Made by a program: the position numbers and the translations under genes. The notes under the pieces are model-generated. The model was not told the origin of the DNA. It saw nothing but the letters and a program-made list of their open reading frames with translations, and ran no database searches. A DNA stretch of 39,200 nucleotides from an uncultured Collinsella sp. (lineage in GTDB: Bacteria > Actinomycetota > Coriobacteriia > Coriobacteriales > Coriobacteriaceae): contig URKM01000015.1 in NCBI GenBank assembly GCA_900548365.1, positions 1-39,200 on the forward strand. The letters are read 5' to 3'. This document shows, piece after piece, positions 13,998 through 21,700 of this stretch (positions are counted from its first letter, which is position 1; each line of letters opens with the position of its first letter).

Positions 13998-15935
13998 TTA
14001 GATCGCGCAGGCGGCGTCGTAGGCGGTCTTGGTAGCGCAGGAGATGTCGCCGCCCTCCTCGCTGCAGTCGCCCACGAAGGTCCAGGCAACGCCGGCCGCG
14101 TCGAGCGCGGCGGTCTCGAAGGAGACGCGCTTGGCGCCGATGGCCATGACGGCGTAGTCGGTGGGCATGCGGACCTCGGAGCCGTCGGCGGTCTCGCACA
14201 CGAGCTCGGTCGGCGTGATCTCGAGGACCTTGTGCTGCGTGAACTGCTTCACGCCGCGGGCCTCGAAGTGCTCGAAGAGGGTCGGCTTGATGGTCGGGCC
14301 CTCGTCGGCGGCGATGCTGTCGAGCATCTCGACGACGCTCACCTCGCAGCCCTCGTCGGCCAGCAGCTCGGCGGTCTCGCAGCCCACCATGCCGCCGCCG
14401 ATGACGGCCACCTTGCCGTAGACCTCGGCGGTACCCGCCAGGACGGACCAGGAGTCCACCACGTTGGCAAGCTCGTGACCGGGGATGGGCGGGCAAGCGC
14501 ACTGAGCGCCCACAGCCACGATCACGTGGTCGAAACCGGCGGCGGCAAGCTCCTCCGCCGTCGCCTCATGGCCGAGCTCGAACTTCACGCCGGCGCCCCG
14601 GGCCGCCTTGACAGCATCCTGGACGGCGCGACGCAGCTCGGCCTTGCGCGGCGGGACGCAGGCGATATTGAGCTGGCCGCCCAGCTCGCAAGCGCGCTCG
14701 AAAAGGGTCACATCGTGGCCGCGCAGCGCGGCGACGCGGGCGGCCGTGAGGCCGGCGATGCCGCCGCCGATGACGGCGACGCGCTTGGTCTCCTCGGCGG
14801 GCACGACGTGGCGAACGGTCTCGAAACCGTTTTCGGGGTTGAGGACGCAGGACAGGCCCTCGCGGCGCTGGATGGCATCGGTGCAGCCCTTGTTGCAGGA
14901 CAGGCAGCGGATGATCTGGTCGGCGCGGCCCTCCTCGACCTTGCGGACCCAGTCCTCATCGGCGAGGAAGCCGCGGCCGATGCCGACCATATCGGCCTTG
15001 CCGGACACCACGACGCGCTCGGCCATCTTGGAATCGATGATGCGCCCGACCGCGGAAACGGGAACGCTCACCGCTTCCTTGATCTGACCGGTGATGTCGA
15101 CGAAGAAGCCATAGGGCTGCACGCCCATGGGCGGGATGGTGTCGGCCATGTTGCCGGTGTGGTTGGCTTGGGCGACATGCAGCATGTCGACGCCCGCCTC
15201 CTCGAGCCACTGGGCGAACTGCGGGGCGTCGCACAGGTCGATACCGCCCTTGCCGCGCTCGGGCGTCACGATGGGGAACTTGTAATCGATAATCATATCG
15301 GGCACGGCCTCGCGCAGGGCGCGGACGAGCATGAGCGCGAAGCGCGTGCGGTTCTCCAGCGAGCCGCCGAACTTGTCGGTGCGGTGGTTCATGCGGGTGG
15401 AGCACAGGCAACCGACCAAGCGGTCGCCATGGACCTGGATCACGTCGACGCCCGCCTTCTCGGCGCGCACGGCGCAGGCGCACATCTTGTCGATGATCTT
15501 GAGCAGCGTCTCCTCGCTCACCTCATCGGTAAAGTGCTCCATATCGTGATGGAGCTGCGCGCGGACCTCGTTCATCTTCCCCTGCTGGAACAGGGCGTTG
15601 ATGGCATCGCAATCGTACTCGGGATGGAAGATCTGCACACCGAGCTTGCAGCCGTACTCGTGCACGGCGTCGGCGAGGAGCCTGAAGGACTCGATCTGCT
15701 CATCGCAGTAGAGCTTGGGCGTGGGCGAGAACGAGGCGATGGGCGCGACGTCGCCCAGCACGATATAGGACGCGCCACCCTGCGCGATACGGGTGTAGAA
15801 GCCGCGGCTGCGCTCGCCGATGCTGCCGTCGCGCTCCTCGTACCCGGTGGTCAGGGGCGGGAACATGATGCGGTTCTTGAACTCGACGCCGCCGATGGTG
15901 ATCGGGTCCAGAATCCTCATATCCGGTTTGGTCAT
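13998..15935 (-). CDS. NADH:flavin oxidoreductase of the old yellow enzyme / 2,4-dienoyl-CoA reductase type
   Basis: A 645-residue three-domain redox enzyme: FMN-binding TIM barrel (about 1-340), a [4Fe-4S] motif C344-x2-C347-x3-C351-x11-C363, then FAD/NAD(P)H domains with GGGIAG (390-395) and GGGMVGCE (513-520). Such enzymes move electrons from NAD(P)H to reduce activated double bonds, as in FadH and the Bai enzymes. The region that is normally HGAHGYL reads HGDRLVGCL (169-177), so the usual catalytic His/Tyr pattern is changed, although RTDKFGGSLENRTRF is intact. The start at 15935 has AGGAGAGG 8 nt upstream. It stands alone, with a terminator; the substrate cannot be named. Confidence 0.85.
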   Translation of the reverse strand: MTKPDMRILDPITIGGVEFKNRIMFPPLTTGYEERDGSIGERSRGFYTRIAQGGASYIVLGDVAPIASFSPTPKLYCDEQIESFRLLADAVHEYGCKLGVQIFHPEYDCDAINALFQQGKMNEVRAQLHHDMEHFTDEVSEETLLKIIDKMCACAVRAEKAGVDVIQVHGDRLVGCLCSTRMNHRTDKFGGSLENRTRFALMLVRALREAVPDMIIDYKFPIVTPERGKGGIDLCDAPQFAQWLEEAGVDMLHVAQANHTGNMADTIPPMGVQPYGFFVDITGQIKEAVSVPVSAVGRIIDSKMAERVVVSGKADMVGIGRGFLADEDWVRKVEEGRADQIIRCLSCNKGCTDAIQRREGLSCVLNPENGFETVRHVVPAEETKRVAVIGGGIAGLTAARVAALRGHDVTLFERACELGGQLNIACVPPRKAELRRAVQDAVKAARGAGVKFELGHEATAEELAAAGFDHVIVAVGAQCACPPIPGHELANVVDSWSVLAGTAEVYGKVAVIGGGMVGCETAELLADEGCEVSVVEMLDSIAADEGPTIKPTLFEHFEARGVKQFTQHKVLEITPTELVCETADGSEVRMPTDYAVMAIGAKRVSFETAALDAAGVAWTFVGDCSEEGGDISCATKTAYDAACAI

Positions 15936-16143
15936 GTGCGAACCTCTCCTTTCAAAGCGACGCGCCGCCTCCTGCGACGCATCTGCCGTGGAACCAAATT
16001 GGGCCGCAGCCCCTCGATCGCGACATGCGACGGATGAACGGATGCGAAATCCGCTCCATCTAGTATAGGCATCGCGCACACATCTGTTAACCGAGCCCCC
16101 TGCAATCCAGCGAGCCGGACGCGCTCCCAGAAAAGACGCTCTG

Positions 16144-16295
16144 AGAAGGCAATCTCAGAAAAGGGACAGGCACTTTTCTGAGAGGCGCGGGACTCGGGCT
16201 GGGAAAGCCAAGGCCGGGCGCGCCGCCCGATGCGAGGGGCCGCGATGCCTCAGAAAAGTGCCTGTCCCCAATTTGAGGTTTCCAATTTGAGGTTT
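16144..16295. repeat. Interspersed repeat cluster, copy 4, with a perfect hairpin
   Basis: Two units occur in the 360-nt gap between the flavoprotein and the thiamine ABC genes. The first forms a perfect hairpin: CTCAGAAAAG (16154-16163), loop GGACAGGCA, CTTTTCTGAG (16173-16182). The second, in opposite orientation, reads CTCAGAAAAGTGCCTGTCCC near 16250-16269 and is followed by two AATTTGAGGTTT words. The rest of the gap shows nothing else. Confidence 0.75.
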
Positions 16296-17051
16296 CTAGC
16301 GGCCCAGAAGGTCGAGGACGCGGCGCTTGTGGTCGAGGAAGGCGGGCGTGAGCGCGAACGAGGCGCGTTCGGAACGCGGGCAGGCGATGCGCTCGGAGCC
16401 CGCGATTCGAGCCGGCTCGCCGCGCTGCGGGGCGCCGCGCATCACGTAGATGACGTCCGCCAGCTTGATCGCCTCGTCGATATCATGGGTCACCACCAGC
16501 GCCGTGGTGCCGCAGGTCTCGACCACGTCGAGGAACCATGCGTGCATGTCCGCCTTTGTGAAGGCGTCGAGCGCCGAGAACGGCTCGTCGAGCAGCATGA
16601 ACTCGCGAGAGAATAGATAGCTGCGCAGCAGGGCCGCGCGCTGGCGCATGCCGCCCGAAAGCTCGGCGGGCCATCGGTCTTGCGTGCCCTCGAGGCCGAA
16701 AAGCTCCAACAGGCCGCGTGCCTGCTCGCGCGCCGCCGTGCGCGGCGTCCCCTTGAGCACGAGCGGCAGCGAAACGTTATCAAGAATGGTCTTATGGGGC
16801 AGCAGCAAGTCTTTTTGCAACATGTAGGCAAGCTGCCCGGACTGCCCAGTGATGTCCCGCCCATCCAGGAGCACGCGCCCCGACCAGGGTCGGGAAAGCC
16901 CGGCGACCACATGGAACAGCGTCGTCTTACCGCAGCCGGACGGTCCCAGCAAGCAGGCGACCTGACCGGATTCCACCTGCAAATCGATATCGTCCAGGAC
17001 CTTGGTATCACCGAAGCCCTGGGAAACGCCCTCTATATCGAGACGCGCCAT
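16296..17051 (-). CDS. ABC transporter ATP-binding protein (thiamine/precursor uptake, ThiZ-like)
   Basis: ATPase of an importer of the nitrate/sulfonate/taurine/HMP group. The 251-residue protein has Walker A GPSGCGKTT (about 36-44), Q-loop MLQKDLLLP, signature LSGGMRQR, Walker B FMLLDEPFSALD and the switch His in VVTHDIDEA. The start at 17051 has GGGGAGAAGG upstream. It is the last gene of the TPP-riboswitch operon, 135 nt after the binding-protein gene. The substrate is inferred from that context: thiamine or its pyrimidine precursor. A repeat cluster follows its stop. Confidence 0.88.
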   Translation of the reverse strand: MARLDIEGVSQGFGDTKVLDDIDLQVESGQVACLLGPSGCGKTTLFHVVAGLSRPWSGRVLLDGRDITGQSGQLAYMLQKDLLLPHKTILDNVSLPLVLKGTPRTAAREQARGLLELFGLEGTQDRWPAELSGGMRQRAALLRSYLFSREFMLLDEPFSALDAFTKADMHAWFLDVVETCGTTALVVTHDIDEAIKLADVIYVMRGAPQRGEPARIAGSERIACPRSERASFALTPAFLDHKRRVLDLLGR

Positions 17052-17186
17052 GCCCTTCTCCCCCGTTCGATCTCGTCCGAACCATGGGCGCCGCCGTCCA
17101 GTCAAACGGCGGCGCCCCGCACATATGGCGCGTACCGCGCCGTCAGCCGCGTGTCGCGGGCCGCGTGCCCCGGGCAGCACGGAGCG

Positions 17187-18257
17187 CTACGCGCCGATGA
17201 ACTCCGTCGTCATGCCCGCACCCGGCTCGATTGCAGGCGCGAATCCCTGCTCGGAGACCCAGCCGAAGAAGTCGTCCCAGCGCTGCTGATCCATCTGGCC
17301 CCACACGGAGGCATCCGCCTGGTACTGGTCGGCCAGGTATTCCTGCGAAGCGTGCACCAACTCGGGCTCGAGCTCGGGCGCCGCCTTCAGCAGCACCTCG
17401 GCCGCCGCATCCGGGTCCTTGATGCAGTCCTCGTAGCCGGCGCGCGTGGCATCCATGAACGCCTTGACCGTATCGGGATCGCTCTCGATGAGGTCGTTGT
17501 TGGCGATGATCACGGGCGTGTAGAAGTCAAAGACCGGGTCGATGTCGGCGAACGCGAAGTAGTTGGTGTCCAGGCCCGCGAGCTTGCACTTCTCGCCCGC
17601 CCACGCCCAGTAGATCCAGATGCTGTCGACCTGATCGGTGGACAGCGCGGTCACCTCGTCGGTCACGGTGGAGGGAATCATCTGCACGCGGCTGTAGTCA
17701 CCGCCGTCAGCTTCGACGCAGCGCTGAATGACGCCCTGCTCGATGGGCATCTCCCAGGTGGCGTAGGTGTGGTCCATCATGCCGGCGGGGCTGGTGATGC
17801 CCTTGTCCTTCATGCTGATGATGCCCGACGTGTTGTGCTGGATGATGGCGGCGATCGCGGTGACCGGCATGACGGCGTCGCCGGAAACGTAGGAAGCCAT
17901 CGTGTCCTGGAAGCTCACGCCGAACTGCGCCTCTCCGGCGGCGACCAGCGGGTCGGCACCGTTCTCGGGTGCCTGCAGGATCTCGACGTCCAGGCCGGCA
18001 TCTTCGTAGTATCCCTTCGCCTGGGCGACGTAGAGCCCCGTGTGGTTGGTGTTCGGCGTCCAGTCGAGTGCGAAGGTGACCTTCTTCAAGCCGTTCGAAC
18101 GGGATGCCGAGCCAGCGGAGCCCGCGGGCGCGCCCGCCTTACCGGCGCAACCCGCAAGCGCGGCGGCCCCGGCAAGGCCCGCACCGGCAAAGCCCGCGCG
18201 CAAAAAGCCGCGGCGGCTGATGGCGATCGGTTTGGTGAACATGGTATCGGAATGCAT
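17187..18257 (-). CDS. Periplasmic-type binding lipoprotein, NMT1/THI5-like (ThiY-like)
   Basis: Substrate-binding protein of the thiamine-related importer, 356 residues. The N terminus has a twin-arginine motif SRRGFLRAG and a lipobox LAGC (about residue 36), so it is likely exported folded and lipid-anchored. The body follows the NMT1/THI5-like pattern: LDWTPNTNHTGLYVAQAKGYY, APENGADPLVAAGEAQFGVSFQD, and YTPVIIANNDLI. Proteins with the opening LDWTPNTNH are typical of pyrimidine (HMP) precursor binding, which is the best guess for the ligand. It starts 8 nt after the permease stop. Confidence 0.88.
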   Translation of the reverse strand: MHSDTMFTKPIAISRRGFLRAGFAGAGLAGAAALAGCAGKAGAPAGSAGSASRSNGLKKVTFALDWTPNTNHTGLYVAQAKGYYEDAGLDVEILQAPENGADPLVAAGEAQFGVSFQDTMASYVSGDAVMPVTAIAAIIQHNTSGIISMKDKGITSPAGMMDHTYATWEMPIEQGVIQRCVEADGGDYSRVQMIPSTVTDEVTALSTDQVDSIWIYWAWAGEKCKLAGLDTNYFAFADIDPVFDFYTPVIIANNDLIESDPDTVKAFMDATRAGYEDCIKDPDAAAEVLLKAAPELEPELVHASQEYLADQYQADASVWGQMDQQRWDDFFGWVSEQGFAPAIEPGAGMTTEFIGA

Positions 18258-18265
18258 GATGGGTC

Positions 18266-19132
18266 CTATTCCCCCTGGTCGCCCTTAACGCGCTCCCAGG
18301 GCATCGCGATGCGGCGAACGGCCTCGACCGCCCACATGAGCACGAGGCTCAAGGCCGAGATGAGGAAGATCACCGCGAACATCTTGTCAAATGAATACGC
18401 CTTGCGCACGCGCGTCATATAGACGCCGAGGCCGGAGAATCCCCCCAGCCACTCGGCGATGACCGCGCCCACGATGGCATAGGCCGCCGAGATCTTGAGC
18501 CCGCTGAAGAACTGCGGCAAGGCCGCGGGAATCTTCACATGGCGCATGATCTGCCAACGGGAAGCGCCCATAGAGCGCATGAGGTCGATCTCATCCGGGT
18601 CGACCGATTTGAAACCGCCGAGCAGGCCCACCGTGATGGGAAAGAACGTCGCCACCACGATGAGGACCACCTTGGGCAGCATGCCGTAGCCGAACCACAG
18701 CACCAAAAGCGGTGCGATGGCGACCGTAGGGATGGTCTGGGTGAGCACCACCAGCGGATAGAAGGCGCGGTAGAGAAGCTCGAAACGGTCCATCGCAACG
18801 GCCGCGAGAGCCCCCAGCGCGATACCTGCGGCAAGCCCGATGCCCGCCTCCGCGAGCGTGGTGACGGCATGGCCCGCCAGCAAGGGCCAGTCCCCCACCA
18901 GTGCACGCAGCACGGCTACAGGGCTGGGCAGCAGATAGGGAGGCATGATACCGGCCGAGCACACCGCCTGCCAGATCGCGAGCAACGCGACCAGCGTGAT
19001 CGGCGCGGCAGCAACGAGCCATCGTCCGCCGCGCGCGGACGGCGCCGTCAATCGCGCGCCCGCGCGGGTTCCGGTGCGCCCGGCCCCCTCGCTCGATACG
19101 GCCTGCCGGGACGATCCGGACGAGGGCGACAT
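18266..19132 (-). CDS. ABC transporter permease (ThiX-like)
   Basis: A 288-residue membrane permease with about six spans after a 35-residue hydrophilic N terminus. The ATPase-contact loop is visible as SMGASRWQIMRHVKIPAALP, with the EAA-type pattern, and IGAVIAEW-like AIVGAVIAEWLGG follows, as in SsuC/TauC/ThiX permeases. The ATG at 19132 lies directly after the TAG of the thiamine-binding gene, showing tight coupling. Function is inferred from the operon: import of thiamine precursor energised by the ATPase at 16296-17051. Confidence 0.88.
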   Translation of the reverse strand: MSPSSGSSRQAVSSEGAGRTGTRAGARLTAPSARGGRWLVAAAPITLVALLAIWQAVCSAGIMPPYLLPSPVAVLRALVGDWPLLAGHAVTTLAEAGIGLAAGIALGALAAVAMDRFELLYRAFYPLVVLTQTIPTVAIAPLLVLWFGYGMLPKVVLIVVATFFPITVGLLGGFKSVDPDEIDLMRSMGASRWQIMRHVKIPAALPQFFSGLKISAAYAIVGAVIAEWLGGFSGLGVYMTRVRKAYSFDKMFAVIFLISALSLVLMWAVEAVRRIAMPWERVKGDQGE

Positions 19133-19133
19133 G

Positions 19134-19442
19134 CTAGCGCTCGTCCTGGTGATACTTGGTGATCTTCTCCTCTGTGGTGAGGACGCCCTTCTCAGGGGCA
19201 AAGAAGATCTTGACATACGTAGCTACTTCGGGCGCGCCGGCTGCGACCACAATGCGATTGACCTCGGCCACCACCTTCATACAATGGTCGTACTCGCCCT
19301 GGATAGCGGTCTCGAACGGGCCCACGTAGGCATCTGGGAACTCCGACTGGATGTAGGCGATCGCCTCATCGACGATGCGAACGACCTCTTCGGTGCTCTC
19401 CACGAATTGGGGCAGTACCTGAATGGCAACGCTTGCCTCCAC
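19134..19442 (-). CDS. MTH1187/YkoF-type thiamine-binding protein
   Basis: A 102-residue protein of the small thiamine-binding family (DUF77/MTH1187): VAIQVLPQ at the start, VDEAIAYIQ, YVGPFETAIQGEYD and VKIFFAPEKGV follow the family's ferredoxin-like fold. It probably binds thiamine or HMP in the cytosol. The GTG at 19442 is chosen because AGGGAGGAG lies just upstream and all codons before it lie in the riboswitch terminator. It is the first gene after the TPP riboswitch and overlaps nothing, ending 1 nt before the permease ATG. Confidence 0.85.
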   Translation of the reverse strand: MEASVAIQVLPQFVESTEEVVRIVDEAIAYIQSEFPDAYVGPFETAIQGEYDHCMKVVAEVNRIVVAAGAPEVATYVKIFFAPEKGVLTTEEKITKYHQDER

Positions 19443-19464
19443 TGCTCCTCCCTTCCGGGCCAAG

Positions 19465-19495
19465 AAAAAGGCCCCTCGTTTTCCGTAGGGGCCTT
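19465..19495 (-). terminator. Riboswitch-controlled intrinsic terminator
   Basis: On minus, AAGGCCCCT (19487-19495), loop, AGGGGCCTT (19469-19477) is followed by TTTCTTGG. A competing stem GCCTTGC / GCAAGGC (19491-19497 with 19508-19514) uses the upstream edge of the terminator, so the two are mutually exclusive: a likely transcription switch. Confidence 0.85.
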
Positions 19496-19516
19496 GCAGT
19501 TGCAAAAGCAAGGCTG

Positions 19517-19612
19517 TTGGTTCCCTACGCCGGCATTATCCGGATCAGGTTGCGGGTCGAGCATCGCAGGCATGCTCCTCTCAGCCGGGCCATCGTCCCA
19601 GCTCCCCATGTA
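19517..19612 (-). ncRNA. TPP riboswitch (thi box)
   Basis: On minus, the conserved words are present in order: GGGGAGC at the 5' side, GGCTGAGAGGAGCATGC, then ACCCGCAACCTGATCCGG and ATAATGCCGGCGTAGGGAA. These are the pyrimidine- and pyrophosphate-sensing helices of the TPP aptamer. It precedes the thiamine-binding and ABC genes, and its terminator lies between. High thiamine pyrophosphate should switch the operon off. Confidence 0.95.
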
Positions 19613-19844
19613 CGCGGTCGAGTATAGCACTCGCACCGCCGCCCGCATTGCGCAAAAGGCCGTAGAAACAACGTCGACGCCGCGCCTCAGAAAGATGGCG
19701 TGAGGCGGTGCGAGGCCAAGCATATTGGTTCTGCCGCCATTCGCAAAAACATACGAATCAGGCACGCAGGCCGCGCGTCAACTAAAACCAGCAGAGCGGA
19801 CCCCGCGCAAAGCGAGGCCCGCTTTTTCAAAGCTTCCCTATATC

Positions 19845-19894
19845 AAGCGCTTCAAGCAACCTCGACAAGCGCTTCAAGCAACCTCGGCAAGCGC
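19845..19894. repeat. Two tandem 22-bp repeats in the treC downstream gap
   Basis: Two copies (19845-19866 and 19867-19888) differ at one base; each begins AAGCGCTTCAAGCAACCTCG, and a third begins AAGCGC and breaks off. The gap 19640-19923 otherwise holds an imperfect hairpin (about 19795-19826, AGCGGACCCCGC with GCGAGGCCCGCT) that may end the treC transcript or another. No gene was seen. Confidence 0.7.
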
Positions 19895-19923
19895 CAAACG
19901 CCAAGTCCGCAGATGCCGCCTCG

Positions 19924-21639
19924 CTAGCACGCGATGAGCAGCGCTTCATAGGGGCGCAGCTCAAGAGCGCCATCGACCACCGAGCCCATGGCGCCGTGCG
20001 TGCTCAGCAGGACGTCACTGCATGCGGCGATACCCAAACTGCCCGCATCGACCGTGCAGCCCTCGCTATCAAACGAGCAAACCGCCACCACGCGCTCGCT
20101 ACCAAGCACGCGCTCGAACGCGATAACCTTAGGTGCCCCGGTGCCGGCATCCAAAAAGCGCACGACACCGTTCGCGAGAACCCGCGAACCCTTGCGCAGG
20201 GCGATGAGCTCGCGATAGAACTCGTACATGGAGCCCGCAGCACCCACCTCGTCCTCGGCGTTGATGCGCACATGGTTCGCGGGTACGGCAAGCCACGGGG
20301 TCCCGCAGGTAAAGCCCGCGTTCTCACCCGGGGTCCACTGCATGGGCGTACGGCCGTTATCGCGCGAGCGCACCTGGATCGCGCGCAGGGCCTCCTCCTC
20401 GGAAGCACCGCCTTCCAGCAGCATCCGGTAGCTGTTGTGGCTCTCCACATCATCAAACTGGTCAATCGAGGTGTAATCCGCGTTGGTCATGCCCAGTTCC
20501 TCGCCCTGGAAGATATAGGGCGTACCGCGCAGGGCGAACAAGCAGATAGCGAGCATCTTGCCCACGTACTCCCACGATCCTCCGCACTCCCCTTCAAGCT
20601 CGGTGCCGCCGAAGCGGGTGATGGCGCGCGGCTGGTCGTGGTTGCACCAGAACAAGGCGTTGCAGCCGCCGCCCGCTTGCATGCCCTCCTGCCACTCGCG
20701 CAGCACGCGGCGAAGCCGAACGATATCCGGATCCATGAGCTTCCATTTGCTGCCATCCCTATAGTCCACCTTGAGATGATGGAAACTGAAGGACATGCCC
20801 AGCTCGTGTTCATCGGGATTGGTGTAGCTGATGCAATTTTCAAGATCGGTCGCAGCCATCTCGCCCACGGTGGCCATGCCATCGATCCCGCAGCGCTCCA
20901 CCAGCTCTTTAAGGTACTCGTGCACGTGCGGCCCGTCCGCCACCAGAGCGCGGCACGCGCTTCCGTCTCCAGGCACGTCTTCGATGAGATCCGGCTTGGA
21001 GATAAGGTTGATCACGTCGAAGCGAAAGCCGGTGACGCCGCGCTCTTTCCAGAAACGCACCACGCCCGCCATCTCGTCGCGAACGTCGGGGTTGGCCCAG
21101 TCGACATCGGGCTGAGAGGGGTCATGCATGTGCAGGTACCACTTGCCCAGGCGCGGCTCCCACTCCCACGCGCTGCCTCCAAAGACGCACTGCCAGTTGG
21201 TGGGCGGCTCGCCAGGATCTTCCGGCCCCGTGGAGCCCTTACCGTCGCGCAGGATGTAGTAGCGCTGGTAGCGCTCTTCCCCCGCCAGCGCGCGCTGGAA
21301 CCATTCATGCTGGTTGGAGGTGTGGCACAGCACCATATCGAGCATGATGCCCATGCCGCGCGCGCCCGCCTCGGCCACCAGCTCGTCAAAGTCCTCCATG
21401 GTGCCGTAGCGGGGGTCGACGGCACGATAGTCCGACACGTCGTAGCCGTTGTCACGCTGCGGGGAGGGGTAAAACGGCGTGAGCCAGAGATAGTCGACGC
21501 CGAGATTCGCCAGGTAGTCGAGCTTAGAGGTGATGCCGGGCAGGTCGCCCATGCCGTCGCCGTCGCTATCGCAGAAGCTCTTGACGTAGATTTCATATAC
21601 CACGCAATTCTTGCTATTCGTTTGAGCAGTCGTCATCAT
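19924..21639 (-). CDS. treC: Trehalose-6-phosphate hydrolase (GH13 alpha-glucosidase)
   Basis: Splits trehalose 6-phosphate from the PTS into glucose and glucose 6-phosphate. The 571-residue protein is a GH13 enzyme of the oligo-1,6-glucosidase/TreC group: GDGMGDLPGI near residue 27, LDMVLCHTS, the nucleophile Asp208 (GFRFDVINLISK), the acid Glu260 (VGEMAATD) and Asp335 (CNHDQPR). The start at 21639 has GAAGGTGG 5 nt upstream. It lies 61 nt after treB and belongs with it. Oligo-1,6-glucosidase is the alternative; the neighbours favour TreC. Confidence 0.88.
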   Translation of the reverse strand: MMTTAQTNSKNCVVYEIYVKSFCDSDGDGMGDLPGITSKLDYLANLGVDYLWLTPFYPSPQRDNGYDVSDYRAVDPRYGTMEDFDELVAEAGARGMGIMLDMVLCHTSNQHEWFQRALAGEERYQRYYILRDGKGSTGPEDPGEPPTNWQCVFGGSAWEWEPRLGKWYLHMHDPSQPDVDWANPDVRDEMAGVVRFWKERGVTGFRFDVINLISKPDLIEDVPGDGSACRALVADGPHVHEYLKELVERCGIDGMATVGEMAATDLENCISYTNPDEHELGMSFSFHHLKVDYRDGSKWKLMDPDIVRLRRVLREWQEGMQAGGGCNALFWCNHDQPRAITRFGGTELEGECGGSWEYVGKMLAICLFALRGTPYIFQGEELGMTNADYTSIDQFDDVESHNSYRMLLEGGASEEEALRAIQVRSRDNGRTPMQWTPGENAGFTCGTPWLAVPANHVRINAEDEVGAAGSMYEFYRELIALRKGSRVLANGVVRFLDAGTGAPKVIAFERVLGSERVVAVCSFDSEGCTVDAGSLGIAACSDVLLSTHGAMGSVVDGALELRPYEALLIAC

Positions 21640-21700
21640 GCCCACCTTCTCATTCATATCTCGATTCTCAAGGAGCACCCGTTCGAAGGGGGTGCAGCGG

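Noticed and set aside
19845..19894. CRISPR array
   Set aside because: The two units are directly adjacent, with no unique spacers and no cas genes nearby.
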